Of a DNA stretch of 64,000 bases, positions 48,463-60,458 are shown piece after piece (the first letter of the stretch is position 1; each line of letters starts with the position of its first letter). Below the pieces are notes generated by a model, which was not told where the DNA came from, searched no databases, and saw only the letters and a list, made by a program, of their open reading frames with translations. The position numbers and the translations under genes were made by a program. The stretch is from Vandiemenella viatica (lineage: Eukaryota; Arthropoda; Insecta; Orthoptera; Morabidae): positions 108,497,447 to 108,561,446 of the forward strand of contig CM061920.1 of the NCBI GenBank assembly GCA_031002005.1, read 5' to 3'.

Positions 48463-50926
48463 CAACGACGTTAGCCATGATTAAGGTTTCCGCACATAAA
48501 AACTGAGGTTCAGAATTGTTTTATCAGAGCTCATTAAAAACTTTTGCTAGATGTTTCTGTCTTAATGGAGCGAATCTCAAGCGTAATTGTTTATTTTAAC
48601 ATGAAACAACATCGGCTGTTCTATTCAAATACTCTTTACCCGCTAACTTCTTGCTGTCTCATTCAAGCCCAGCCGGGATAATGTGTTCCAACTTATTGAC
48701 ATGGTGTGTTGTTCCTGCTGCAGGTGAACTATAGGAAGGTCATGGAGTGATCGCTGCAGCTCATTTCACTGAGGTAATTCTTCATTTATCATAACAAGGC
48801 TAACTGAACGACTGTGAACCGAACCTCCGCACCTATAAGCAAATCGTTCGTAGGAGCATGGCGGGAAGAAGTGGAACAGAGGCGAGTGGTGATTAGTTTC
48901 TAGACCAACGGCTTGGCAACTTTCTTAGGCTTCTGAGTCAAAATGATGCACATCAGAGTTTTTTAATGCCAATTCCCTGAAAAGAAACAAAAAATAAACC
49001 ACTATACCTCTCAGCTTTAGCGGCACGTAACACCTGTAGTTAGCTTTCCCGCGCAACATGCTGCAAAGTAGCAGTCTCCAGCTCGAAAAATGGCATTATC
49101 TCAAGAAGTTTTCACGCGCATTGGTCATTTTAAGAAGACGAAACTGATTTCGTGTTTGTTCAGAACAACAGTTTTTACGCTAACAACTGGAGAGCAGCGA
49201 AATGATATGAAAGATCAGGAAATTTTGATGTACAATAAAAAGGTGATCTGAATATTTTGTTTTTGTTTCGCGTATCGGACGAAGTGACTCGCGTTAGTGG
49301 TCTAACTACTTTTAGATACGCACTTGACTAAACAGTGGAAAGTATTGAAGTTTAAAAGTTATGCATTTCTAAATTGTTCAGAATCTTAACTATTCTGAAT
49401 GTAGTAACAGTTGTTTTAGCTTCCAAACAACTTTCTAACTTGAAGCTTGTTAAGCATCATTAACTCAGATATCGACTTGAGTGCTTAGTGATTAGTGAAA
49501 TTTTGCCATGTTTCGGGACGTATCCAGCCATAGTGACTCAAGACCTATAATTAACATTACTTTTAATTTGATGGTGGCTGTTAACGTGTTTTTAATTTAA
49601 TGGTTAAAAACTCCCTTTTTAAAAGTACTGCACCCACAACGTTTCAACAATATGTAGCTTTGATACGAATAAATTAATTGAAGAGATAACACTCAAACTT
49701 TATTTCTAAGAGTAAATATGTTTCCTTGAAAAAGTTTACATTCAATGTATTGCTAAAAATTTTTTATGATTGAGCTTGAGATATTTTGATTTAAGTTTTA
49801 ATTTCTTCTTCATATCTCGTGTACGAAAAAGATGATTGACTCCTTGCAGTTATTTCTTTTTTAGTGCACTGTATCAACTATATTAGCAGGTAGTGCATGA
49901 GTGGGATAACACATTTATTGCTCTAAACATATTTTGTCAAAACATAAGTAGCTTCTAGAAATAATTAAAATGAAGAAAGGTACAAATATCTTGTTTATAA
50001 TAATTTATTATTTTAAATAATACATTTGACGCATTTAAAAACAGACTGAAATACTTTTTTGTCGTCCAGTACAGAATTGCTTACCCGCATATAGTAACAA
50101 AACTTGCTAAAATAAATTATTTTGGATTGGGCGCTTTTAATTCTGTACTAGCAGCTCTTTTTGTATACACATTCGTAAGCATTCGTGACATTTTTCTTTA
50201 GCCTGAGTTTTATTTCTAGTACACTACTAAAAAGTACCGTATCTTGACACAATTTTCTAAGTGATAAAACATTGTTATTTCATAAAACTCTAGAGATTAA
50301 CTGAAGGGCAACGTTGCCAGAACTGCCAACCATGATATAACCATTCGTATAAACAGTCTCTTACCAACATTCAGGTGCATCAACGTACGAATAATTTAAA
50401 TTATCTAGAGGCTTAAGAAATACATTACAAATGCTGTTCTTAGAGGAGAGCTCAAGCAAAGAAAAGTACTTAGATAACAAAAATTGACAGCTATCATTTC
50501 TTGAACAGTATTACAAGAAGACGACTACAGGGATTTGAAGATAAATCAATTAATTTAAACTTCATGGAAATTATAAACAAGAGTGATGTAAACCATGAGT
50601 GCTGTTCATTCAAAGATCAGCTGAAATTTGTTATACGAATGTGGCAAAGTATAGACACTGAGACTAGAATGCCAATCACTGAAAAGAAGAAAAGTGAGAG
50701 ACAGAGAGAAAAAATGCAGCAAAAGCTCTGCAGCAATGTAAGATATATATATAGACTAGATGCTGATGACAACACTTTGAAACAATCCGTCAGAGTGTTC
50801 CGTCGGTTGTGAGGGAGACACTTGCACACACCATTCCGGATGAGGTGAACAGTGGCGAGTATCCCCCGTGCAGGGTGCGCGGTGAGGTAACTGCTAGGTA
50901 ATACTGTTACAGTTAAGTTAGTTGAG
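46866..50926. other. Intergenic region downstream of the second Osiris gene
   Basis: About 4 kb, AT-rich, with the 40-bp A tract. The frame at 50501-50812 lies just past the Osiris stop on the opposite strand and has no recognisable domain. No obvious AATAAA for the Osiris gene within the nearest 900 bp. Confidence 0.5.
48421..48460 (+). repeat. 40-bp A tract
   Basis: This is a nearly pure A run with one T at 48431. It may be the tail of an unrecognised retroposed sequence in 48070-48420, but no coding match is seen there. Confidence 0.6.
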
Positions 50927-53900
50927 TCAGTCGCGGTATGCGCGGTAGGCCAGCTCCTGTGCCGACGCCCCGCCGTCGCTGCTGCGTCCCCACGCCACCT
51001 GGTGGCCGGCGCCGGTCGGCTCCCACGGCGCATGCGCAGACACTGTGGCCGCGGGCGCGGGCCAGCCGCTGGCGTCGGCCGCCAGCTTCTTGCACAGCTG
51101 GAAGACGGCCAGCGCCACAGAAATGACGAACGAGAAGAAGCTCAGCTGGAGAGCGTTCCACGCCTTCAGACCCAGCGCGCCGATGAAGAGCGGCACCAGG
51201 GTCATCGCCTTCAGCAGCACGAACACCATTATAGGGATCAAGATTTTCTTCAGCTTGCTCCTGCGAGCTGTAACAGAAGATAGGGTCCGAGTTACCAACC
51301 AGTAAAATAACCCACTTCCTGTTCATGAACCATCGTTACATAGCAGATAGCATGACATCAGCTATCGATTAACTGGAGGATAATTTGTGTGGAATCACAA
51401 TATGGTCTAGCTATTTTTAAGTCATCCTATATTAATTGTAGCAATTGTGGGAGTAGAATAGGATAGGTTACACCTGCAACATTAAAATAATGATTCCTTG
51501 CTCATCCTGTTCGACCGTTTGATATCGTTGCTGAATATTTGATCAAAGTCTCGAGACTTCTGCCAAACGCAAGTAATATAGTGGTTACCTCCTTCTGTCC
51601 GAACAACAAGGAGTGTTCTAGATAAGAAAATTTAGTCACAGCAAGTTCCCTAAATATCTTTTCGTAATGCTTGATAGGACACTTGTATTCAAGGAACATT
51701 TGAATAAGCTCTCCAACAAAATAAAAACCCACAATAATGTCATCCATAAACTTGCTGGGAGACATTACGTATGTCCGCACTCAGTCTTGTTTATTCAGCT
51801 GTAGTATATGCCTCTGCGGTATGAATCAACAGCACCCATACTGGACTGGTGGACACCCAGGTAAACAGCACTCGGCGCATTGTCTCTGGCATGCTGAGAT
51901 CGACACCAACATACTGGCTACATATCCTGAGGCACATTCCAACTCACTACCCCCGACGATGAGGCCTCCTAGTTCACAAGTATCAAAAACTGATTAGAAA
52001 TTCTGCACTACCAACTAGCAGGAACCTCGACTACCTCATATCAAGTAATAGGCTTAAATCAAGAAGGCCTCCACTGACAATAGCAAAAAGCCAATACAAC
52101 AAGGGAATCAGAGTGTTCAGACAACCTGCTTTCTGCTCTGTATCAAGTGTAAGCCGCCTGGCTTTAGCCAACGAAGAAGCTTATGGACTGCCCTAACCAG
52201 AACATACACGGGACATGGCAGATGCGCTGATTTCTTCTTTAAATGTGGCCGGTTGGACTCCTCTGGATGTGATTGCTGAACAGAAAGACAGAGTGTAACA
52301 TATGGTATCGAATTGTCATATTTCATCATTATGAGAAACAGAATACTCGAGACATTAATTTTAATTTTTGACAATCGAGTTTCTCTCATGCAAATTTTTC
52401 TAGTAATTGTAATGTAATAAATGTACAGTATTTAGATGGGATATACTTTTCTGTGACCATACGACAAAAAAAAGATGTTCAAATTTCAGTGTTACTCTGC
52501 TGTACCAACGGTACATGATCTTGCGCGAGACTAGATGTTTGGACAGAAAATGAACGATAGTGAAAAAGACTCGAGCCGTTATCGACAGAAGTTACTCATT
52601 ACTAGGGCCCGGATTTTTCAAAAAAGCATATGCGCATATGCAAATGCATATTTTGAGGGTTAGTGCATATTTTATGGATATGTGCATATTTTTAGCTTTT
52701 ATTTCATCTCATAACTGAATATCCGATACTTCTGAAGAAACTGTAAAGCCTAATGTACCTGTATGTTGGACATCCTTGGCAACCGCAACAAGTAAGTTAA
52801 ATTCTTGGAGTAAACAGGATTTTTTTGTACTGGCATTCACATGTAGAGAATTTTCTACCTTATCCAAACTCACACAGTGACATGTTTGGAGGTGCTGCAA
52901 ATGGAAAATTTGTGTGGCGGCGACCTTCTCTACTGCCCTGAGCGGTAACATTTACGGGAAGGGCGGGTGGGGTCGGCAAAATCAAAGAATAGCTCTATTC
53001 TCCCTCAGGCGGCAAATTCTTGTTTGAGGAGACGACAGTCACAAGTATTTACCCCCACTTGGAATATTCGTTATCTACCAGTGTGTTTATTCGTGCGACA
53101 ACTACCGGGAAGGCCAGCGGTTTTCTTTAATCTTTTCGGGAATATTCCCCTAATTGCGGTACGAGCCAGTTTTCCTGAGAACAGATTCCTGGCTTCCAGA
53201 CCTGAGGGATTCGTACTTTTAAAGGGACGTGTACATTCCTTTCCAAAAACAGTAGCCTCTCAAAGTTTGTGTTGACAGGAGTGTTCGTGTGCTAAGATTA
53301 AGTTTCTTTAATCTGACTCCAAAAATGCCTAAAGAAAAATGCACAAGATCAGTTTTAATTAAGCAGTGGATTTCAGGCAACAGTGACTATTCTAGTGACG
53401 GTGAAGTTGTGTACTGTCAAGTATGTGAGAAGAATATAAAATGTGAGAAAAAATTTCAACTTGAACAGCATTCTAAAACAGCTGTACATCTCAAGTCAAA
53501 AGAAAAGAATAGGAACACGCAACAGCTACTTTTAACTCAGGTATCACGGTCTGTTAATACATTCTCTGCTGACCTGTGTAAATCAATTTAGCCACGGCTT
53601 GTAATGAGTCATTACAAGCCGTGGCTAAATTGATTTATTTACTGCTTTTCACTTACTTCTTGGAAACTGCTTTGACACGCTTCTGTTGATGTAAAGAAAA
53701 CTCTCCAATGTCTGACCTTGATACTTGTCTGGAATGTTTTAAAGACAACCGATATATTTCATTAAAAATGTATAGAATTTGAGAAAATCCAAGAAATCAA
53801 CGAAAATAAAGTGGTATACCTTACCAGCCATTCAGTAAAATTGAATTTCTCTTATAGGAAAAGCAAAAAAAAAAAATTCGTAAGAACGTAATTTCGTAAA

Positions 53901-56553
53901 TTTCGCTAGCTGATTTTGTCCTGTAAAATGCTGCTTCTTAGAGTCTGAATATTTCAGGCCCCGTAACAGACTTCATAAGTTTCGGGCACTCTTTAGGCCC
54001 AAGTAAGTCAAAGTTGGCGACTTTCCTGTATAATTAATTGTGTCATACTTCTGAAACTTCTCACCATATGCAGTACTTACACCGCGAACTTCGATTAACG
54101 TTTAATAAGGTGGAATGTTTGAGACTCGATAATAACCTATCAGAATGAATTTCCAAAGGAGTTCGTTAAAGTTGGAGGTAAAGCTAAAATTGCCGTGTGC
54201 AATATCAAACAGACATAAATTTTACGTTGATTAACAGTTAACTATTAAAAAATTTACCCTAACGTTTTTAAAGAGCTAAATATATAACTTCATTTCATAT
54301 TTAAATTTTCAGGAAGCTCTTTCAACAAGAATATATATGACGTTAGTGTGTTACTTGATGGTCTGGGAATCAAAGGGTCTACTCAATTTTATTTTATTTT
54401 TGCAAATATATTTGTTAGCTTCTCCGCTCACCAGAAAGCTGTGAAAGAAATTCCGTAACTTTGGTTCGGTAATAATGCATAAATTTCTTTTCTTACATCG
54501 TTTGTGTTAATCCACATCTCCGTAATCTTATCCTCTTTATTCTGCGAGATAAAAGAGTGAAAATGTGTTTCTCATAATATCATTCCGAGTTCTAACTTCG
54601 GACTTATTTAATTAAAAAGTAACAATCTTCTTGAATCGCTACATTTATCGTAAATGGCGAATCATCCGACATCATCAGACTGATATTTCAATGTTTTCCA
54701 TTCGAGAATTAACAATTAGTAGGAAAAAAGATAACTGTATACACACTTATCATATCAATCCTAATTTTAATACTACGTGCACGACATAATTGTGTTTTCA
54801 GCAGATTAGTCACACAAGCTCAACACAAAAGTGCACCAGAATGAGCCCGTGAAAACGGTTACGTAAAACTGTTGAGCCAGTAGGAGTAGAGGGTTACTTT
54901 TAACGGAGACATAGGTGGTTTACGCTGCGAATTGAAATTATCCATTGGGTAAAAGTAACACCTTCGGTGTCTTCGAACTCATAAAGCCATCCGCATTATT
55001 AAATAAATCAGCTTCCTTTAGATAATTTATGGAGTTTCGGTATGAAATGAGATGATACTATGTCCTTGGGGCAAGCTTAGATGTAAGGTTCGTACCTTCT
55101 TCGACAGCCCTGCCGCTGCTGGGGCCCTCGTGGAAGCGCAGGGTGGCGGCGACCTCTCCCCTGGTGTCGAGCGCGCGGGGGGAGATGGTGAGCGAGGCTG
55201 CGGCGCCGGGCAGCTGCACCTTGACGTCGTGCTCGGTGACCAGCTGCATCGCGCCGTCCACCCAGCTGCCCGAGGAGCGAGCCTCCGCATTCTCTGCTGC
55301 CGCCTGCTCGTTGCGGACCACACTGATGCTGTCCGTCACCTGCAACCACCAAGGCAACTGCTCAGAATAATGCGGGTGTTTCCCAACCCTAGAACTGCTA
55401 CTGTACAAGCCTAATATTTTTGAGTTTGTGATAATTTCATTAACACTTTCGGTACAAAAGGAAGAGGGTAAAGAAACTCAAGGAAGTGTATATTGGTGAT
55501 GAGGAGTCTTCTTCTTCTTCTCGTGTCGATGACAGCATCAAATCTGTGGTAGTTTTTCCGCCAATGCGATGGCTTTATCAGTAGCTGATTGGGAGGTCGA
55601 ATTGGAATAAATTTATCCCGATTTGTGGACAAGACAACAAATGTACCATGGTTTCTCTCTCCCCGCACGAGGATTAGAAAGAGATTAATGGAAGAATTAG
55701 GAGAGGTGAATTGAAGGGAAAAGACGACTATCACCGCAAGCTGACACTCCATCCCAGGTGTAAGGGTGTGGGAAGATTTTCTTTTGTAGGTAACGGGGTC
55801 GGGAATTGGAATAAATAACCAAGACAGATGATGAATAATTTAACAAACTCGCTAAAAGATTTTAAAGTTGAAATTTGTTGAGAGCAAAAGCAGACGGATA
55901 CAGGAAACGGAAGAAATGGGAGTGTGGGGATATTTCCAATTAAATCCCAACTAAATTAAAAAGTTGCTAAAATTTGGGCGCATTTAGTTCCGGCTATATG
56001 GTAATAACAAAACCAAAACATTTTTACAGATGTAAATGGCTCATTGATGCGAAAGTTTATCACAGGGCACATGCACACTTTAAAAAAAAAGCAGAAACAC
56101 AAATAAAGAATAAGGGCAAACGTCATAATTTACTATCGTGAAAATAAACCAATCATAAAATTCTTATATAGTTTGAAGATAAGAAAATGTTAAATTAGAA
56201 CAGTACAACAAGGCTATAATGATTCTGTTAATTAAATGGATAAACTTATTACATTAATGTACTGTAAAATGTAGAAAATCAGAGTCAAAATCGAGTGTAA
56301 ATCAGTTATCCAAGCAATCATTTAATAAGTGTGTGCAGTATCGTGTGCTGACCTTGAAGGATTCCTTCCTGAAGAGCTGTTCGATGACGGAGAGCACCTT
56401 GTACTTGACACAGGACACGGAGTCCTTCTTGAGCTCGCAGTCGGCCCCCAGTTTGCTCAGTGTGTCGTCCACCCTCTTGTCCAAGGTGGCCGCGGATGTC
56501 GCCGTCACCATCACCGCCACTAAAAGCCAGCAGACGCCTCGAGCTGCCGCCAT
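50927..56553 (-). CDS. Osiris family protein (DUF1676), three exons, complete
   Basis: The coding sequence is complement(join(50927..51267,55096..55339,56353..56553)), 786 nt, 261 aa, ending in TGA. Exon 1 (67 codons, phase 0) has a hydrophobic signal peptide to about residue 21 and the cysteine pair C39/C48 followed by VKYKVL. It ends at a GTCAGC donor. Exon 2 encodes residues 68-148, a region with [13 protein letters not shown], and ends at a phase-1 GTACG donor. Exon 3 opens with ARRSKLKK (149-156), then a hydrophobic core to about residue 207 (QLCKK), a Pro/Ala/Gly-rich tail and the ending ELAYRAYRD. The GTG codons just upstream at 56557-56562 are not used; the first ATG is at 56553. The gene is on the same strand as the other Osiris gene and shares its core-proximal intron position. 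The probable role is in secretory trafficking of cuticle-forming cells, by family. The Osiris number is not assigned. Confidence 0.92.
51480..52400 (+). mobile_element. Jockey-like non-LTR fragment inside Osiris intron 2
   Basis: The plus strand encodes [22 protein letters not shown] (about 51690-51755), then [24 protein letters not shown] and SGCDC near 52170-52275. Both are typical of the region after the RT and of the terminal cysteine motif. Many stops are present. It runs antisense to the host gene. Confidence 0.75.
52603..53608 (+). mobile_element. 5' part of a hAT-like element
   Basis: The left end TAGGGCCCGGATTTTT is followed by a block of repeated ATGCATAT/GCATATG words, then a leader and a coding start at 53325. 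The element stops abruptly at 53608 inside a palindrome, and no matching right terminus was found downstream to 55 kb. It lies in intron 2 of the second Osiris gene, in antisense orientation. Confidence 0.65.
53325..53591 (+). pseudogene. BED zinc-finger N-terminus of a hAT-like transposase, truncated
   Basis: The frame starts [15 protein letters not shown] and runs 88 codons to TAG. It has a BED-type finger, C-x2-C-x14-H-x5-H, in YCQVCEKNI...EQHSKTAVH, followed by a Lys/Gln-rich linker and FSADLCKSI. hAT transposases usually continue for several hundred residues with an RNase H-like core. Everything after FSADLCK is absent. Confidence 0.7.
53579..53637. repeat. Perfect 59-bp palindrome at the hAT breakpoint
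   Basis: The two 29-bp arms (53579-53607 and 53609-53637) are exact reverse complements around one base, G53608. The left arm is the end of the hAT coding piece and the right arm is the same sequence inverted. Confidence 0.95.
55340..56352 (-). other. Intron 1 of the second Osiris gene
   Basis: This is a 1,013-bp phase-0 intron with a GTCAGC donor at 56352 and a TTGCAG acceptor at 55340-55345. It contains a copy of an unclassified interspersed repeat (about 55655-55960) that also occurs at 17495-17815. The first Osiris gene has no intron at the matching place. Confidence 0.85.
55655..55960 (+). repeat. Unclassified interspersed repeat, copy 2
   Basis: It matches copy 1 at 17495-17815 at roughly 70 percent over about 300 bp, and lies in intron 1 of the second Osiris gene. 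Confidence 0.6.
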
Positions 56554-56572
56554 GTTCACCACTGTGTGTCAC

Positions 56573-56605
56573 TGTGCACGTCGCATCACTCAACCAGGTC
56601 TTATA
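56573..56605 (-). promoter_or_regulatory. TATA box and initiator of the second Osiris gene
   Basis: On the minus strand TATAAG occupies 56605-56600 and a CAGT initiator-like site has its A at about 56573, 32 bp away. The predicted leader is about 20 nt, nearly the same as for the other Osiris gene. Confidence 0.62.
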
Positions 56606-56873
56606 CCGCCGCCCCCTCCAGGCGCTTCGCGGGCCTACTTCGGCAGAGCCTCCGGTATTGGCAATGCGAGCCGCGCAGGCACGCAGTAAAAGTGTCTGAC
56701 CCTCCCGGGCTATTGTCGGAGGCGCGGCAAATGGGGCTGCCGGGTGAAATTACAGCTCAAACGGATCAGTGGGGCGCCGGCTCGCAGCGACAGAGCACGA
56801 TGGAATTTTATTTCACGGCTTGTTTCAACTACCGCAGTACCAAACACAAGTTGTTTTACGTAACATTCAAGAG

Positions 56874-57045
56874 GTTTTTTTTTTATTCTCTTTTTAAAGC
56901 TTAAGCCTACTCGACGTCGTTAGAGGCGGGAGGGGATTGGAGGGAGTGATAGCAACAGGAAGAAATTCGGTTATTAAGGCACTATCTGGCATTCACCTGA
57001 AGTGGTACTGGGAAATCATGGAAAATGCCGAATTCCAGGTCTTAC
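56874..57045 (-). mobile_element. tRNA-derived SINE, family A, 5'-truncated
   Basis: A T run (A-tail), CTCGACGTCGTTAGAGGCGGGAGGG and the GGCATTCACCTGAAGTGG body are present. The tRNA head is missing. Confidence 0.75.
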
Positions 57046-57493
57046 AAGGGAAGGTCCAGCTGTGTGTGTCACAGATTTTTCACACGCTTTGGCACAGATC
57101 TTCTCCGTCTAAGAAAAATTGACACTTGTCCTCCCCCCCCTCCCCCGTTTTCGGAAAACTGGAGGTCAAATTCCACGGCGTCGGACGAGGTACCATGATG
57201 TAGCTGTAACACCTGTCACTTTGTCGGTAATACGAAACTTGATTGTAGTCAAGCGGTGGATCCCTAATCTGTGGATCTATGTTCGACCTCGCATGCTGCT
57301 TTTTACGCTATATATTAATAACATCAACATTTTGTCCGAGAAACTTAAATATTTTATGATTTCCCCTACAAAACTGGATGACAATATTAAATTTTATTTT
57401 GTTCAGATTTCTGTATATATTTTGAAAATACGTCGATCACATTGCCTCATTATAGTTCATCATTTTTGCACCCGTAGATTGAAGTGGAATTTG

Positions 57494-57710
57494 GTACCGA
57501 GTGTGGTAAGTAAGCGGTAACGCGCTGGTCTTGCATTCGGAAGGACGCGGGCTCGAATTCCCGGGCGGGCATCCAGATTTAGGTTTTCCATGGTTTCCCT
57601 AAATCACTCCCGTTCCTTGCATCAGTCCTACCAGTCCTCTCCCCCCCCCCCCCCCTCTGAAGAAAGCGACGTCGACCGTAAGACCGTAAGCAAAGAAGAA
57701 AAAGAAAAGA
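57494..57710 (+). mobile_element. tRNA-derived SINE, family A, internally shortened
   Basis: The head ACCGAGTGTGGTAAG and B box GGCTCGAATTCC are followed directly by the AAATCACTCCCGTTCCTTG body, so the central segment is missing. A 14-C run interrupts the tail. Confidence 0.85.
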
Positions 57711-58567
57711 AAAAAATTTGGTGTTTATGCCAGGAGGAACTGTGGTTCACATATTTTGTCGACAAGCATCTTAATCGGAACAGTGGTTCAACAAAAGTAT
57801 CAGATAAATATTATTCTGAACAAAAGCTGATAATAATGAAATAACTGATAAACATAATTAAATTTCAAAAAGATCTAATAAATCTGGGCATAATTCAGTA
57901 GTACATATATTAAGAGATGATCTGTATATGCTAGTTAGACATAGAAAGTGAATCAGCAATACTAATGAACATTAATGCAGTAGTAACAAGGGAAACTAAT
58001 TTTTTTTTTTAAATTCTGGATTAATGGAAAGACAAAAATGCCATAAGAAGATTTAAGTAGGATATGTCAAAAAAATATAAGAAATGTATTTCTTATTCAT
58101 ACACCTTGCGCAAATTTTAATTTGGACCTAGAGAAAGAAGAAATTTGGAAAAAGAATAAGTTTGTGGTTGAACTAATAAAATAAAGAGATAAGATATGTA
58201 ATACATTTATTTAACAAACCGATATAAAGATATAAATGTTGGCTGTAATAAATTCACAGAACAGAGCAAGCGATGGTCAAAACAGTGATTACAATACAAA
58301 ATTAGAATCCTGTGGGGTTTTTGCTAACTGGTTGACCTCATCGATGTTTTTAACTTAATAGTCGTCTATTAACAAACAGCTGGTTTAATTGAATAAAATC
58401 CTCTCGGGTTACTACCCCAGTGAGTCCATCGGTAAAACACTACTTTTCGTCGGTCACAACTCTGCCGCCATTGCCATCACTCGCCTAGCTGTCCGAGAGG
58501 ATTTTCTTCATATTCAACGCCGAGAAAACCTCCAACCTGACACCTGGTATAACTGATAATTTATTTA

Positions 58568-59003
58568 CCAGAACCTTTTCTCCCTTGTAGAATGTGGCAT
58601 CGTCAGTGGCTCTAAATGTGCATAGGTAGGCAATTTTAATATCTATATACATCACAAATTATTGTATGGATACACTCTGCTTACAGACATAGTAGTAAGC
58701 ATCATATTATGCTGGTCCCTAACAGAAATTTTTGCATGTCTGTGGACCTGTGTTCAATATCTGCAACTCATTAATTTTGTAATAAAGTTAGTGACATAAT
58801 GATGAAGTTCAGCGTAAACGTTGGTCCGTTAAAGTGAAGTCATGTTATTCTGCACAAACACATGAAGTTTACTGACTTGTCAATAGGTAGAGTGTATCTG
58901 TACAATGATTTTGGTTGTATATAGATATTAAAATTGATCACAGTAACAATATGTACATTTCCTGCCATTGACAAATACCGCAAGGCAAAACGCGTCTGGT
59001 GAA
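58568..59003. repeat. Inverted-repeat element with about 118-bp arms
   Basis: 58568-58685 and 58885-59003 are reverse complements (TATATAGATATTAAAATTG, GTCAATGGC/GTCAGTGGC, ACCAGA). A smaller pair of 17-bp arms (AAAATCCTCTCGG) flanks 58391-58512 just upstream. Confidence 0.7.
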
Positions 59004-59404
59004 AAAACATCAATTAAAATAGTTGTTAATAGAGGGCATTTGATTTAAAAATATTTATGAAGCAACTGCGGGAAAATGGTCAACAACCAAGTTATTATTA
59101 ACTTCATTACTTCGTCACACCAATCAAAGGCAGTCGCGTTGATGAGTGAAACAATTAAAATGCTGTATTCCACATCGCAGTACAGTCTTCCAAAAATCTC
59201 TCGAAAAGAGACAAGAAAACAATGTATCATAACGTTTCAAATACTTTCATCACAGGAAAATAAATTCAAGAGATGTGAGTGGAGTGCTTTCATTAAGAAC
59301 ATACCCATACCTTTTTGTAGCAGTGAAGCTTACATACCATCAGATGGTATATTAATTTAATTGCCAATCACTAACAAGAAGCTGAGTCTAACAGTGTTAA
59401 TTTT

Positions 59405-59495
59405 TCTACCATCAGTCTCTGGATAGGTTTGATGCAATCCTGCATTTCTTCATGTCTTGAGCTAGCCTCTTTATCTTAACTTACGTCTTGTAGTT
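59405..59495 (-). mobile_element. Non-LTR 3'-end fragment
   Basis: GGTTTGATGCAATCCTGCATTTC and CTTGAGCTAGCCTCTTTATC match, by reverse complement, the tail at 39.3 kb and the copy at 41.27 kb. Confidence 0.6.
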
Positions 59496-60234
59496 TATGA
59501 TTTGGATTTAAAAAACTTAATTTAAACTTTCGTGCACCGAAAAACGCAAGGGAAGCACCGTTTTGTACGTACACTCAACTTTTATGTCACAAATGCTGAC
59601 TTAAATATTCCTGTATCAGACTCAACGAACACTTTTCTATAAAACATTTTCCTCCCTTGTAATGGATGATGAGTCCGGAAATTCATGGCGTTCATCAACT
59701 GAATTAGAACTTCTCAGATATGTTCTACAATAATAACTTAATATTCTCAAATTTCCAAACAGATACTCCATTTAAACAAGCTAAAATATGTAGCTTCTAT
59801 CCCAGAAAGCTTATGGATTAAAAAAAATCCTTTTGTGTCACTACACTTCTGTTCATTCACTTATTACCAAGACTACTCGTGATTAGTGTGGCGAAGTTTT
59901 ATTCACACAGTAACAAAACAGCAGTATCATAATATTAGGTACTGGGCACGATTTCGAGCGTTACGTGAACCAGTTGTGTGAGCTCATTACTGCAAAATTA
60001 TATATCTTTTCATCGATAAAGTTCTGAACCTTGTTTGATTAGTAAAATTGCTGAGATTTAATTGTGATGGAGTTAATGCAGCTGTGGTAACTGCCGAAGA
60101 CACCTAACGTTTCATTACGTAAATTTTCACTTTAAATGATTTCAGTGTTTGCTTCAACTTCTTCAGCATTTCCTTCGTAATTTACTCCATCTATTTCCTG
60201 TTGTATCAGAACGATAAAACGACACAACTCGACT
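59496..60234. other. Intergenic, nothing recognised
   Basis: AT-rich sequence without frames or repeat motifs. Confidence 0.5.
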
Positions 60235-60458
60235 ATTTTTCTTACGGCTTCATTCCTCGTACATCTAGGTCATTAGAGGAAGCAGAGGAACAGGAATGAA
60301 TTTGAATATGACCTTTTTGCAGGAACCATCCCGGCTATCGAGGGGAGTGATATCGGGAACCCATGTAAAACCGGAATCTAGATGACCGGACGGGGATTCG
60401 TACCTGCATCCTCCCGAATGGAAGGCCAAAGCGTTACCACTCAATCATCAGACTCAGT
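60235..60458 (-). mobile_element. tRNA-derived SINE, family A, diverged
   Basis: The head complement GGGGATTCGTACCTGCATCCTC, body GGGAGTGATATCGGGAA and tail region CGTACATCTAGGTCATTAGAGG are recognisable with many changes. Confidence 0.8.

Larger units (their letters stand above)
51268..55095 (-). other. Intron 2 of the second Osiris gene, transposon-rich
   Basis: This 3,828-bp phase-1 intron separates the exon ending ...VEE from the ARRSKLKK core exon. It hosts a non-LTR fragment (51.48-52.4 kb) and a truncated hAT element ending in a palindrome (52.6-53.64 kb), both opposite to the gene. The rest (53.64-55.09 kb) is AT-rich with nothing recognisable. Confidence 0.85.

Noticed and set aside
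50501..50812. 103-codon ORF just past the second Osiris gene
   Set aside because: No recognisable domain, and it is opposite to the gene's likely 3' UTR.
55052..55414. Plus-strand 120-codon frame
   Set aside because: Antisense shadow of Osiris exon 2.
56554..56562. Upstream start giving MVN before the Osiris ATG
   Set aside because: Those codons begin with GTG; the first real ATG is at 56553 and gives a better signal peptide.
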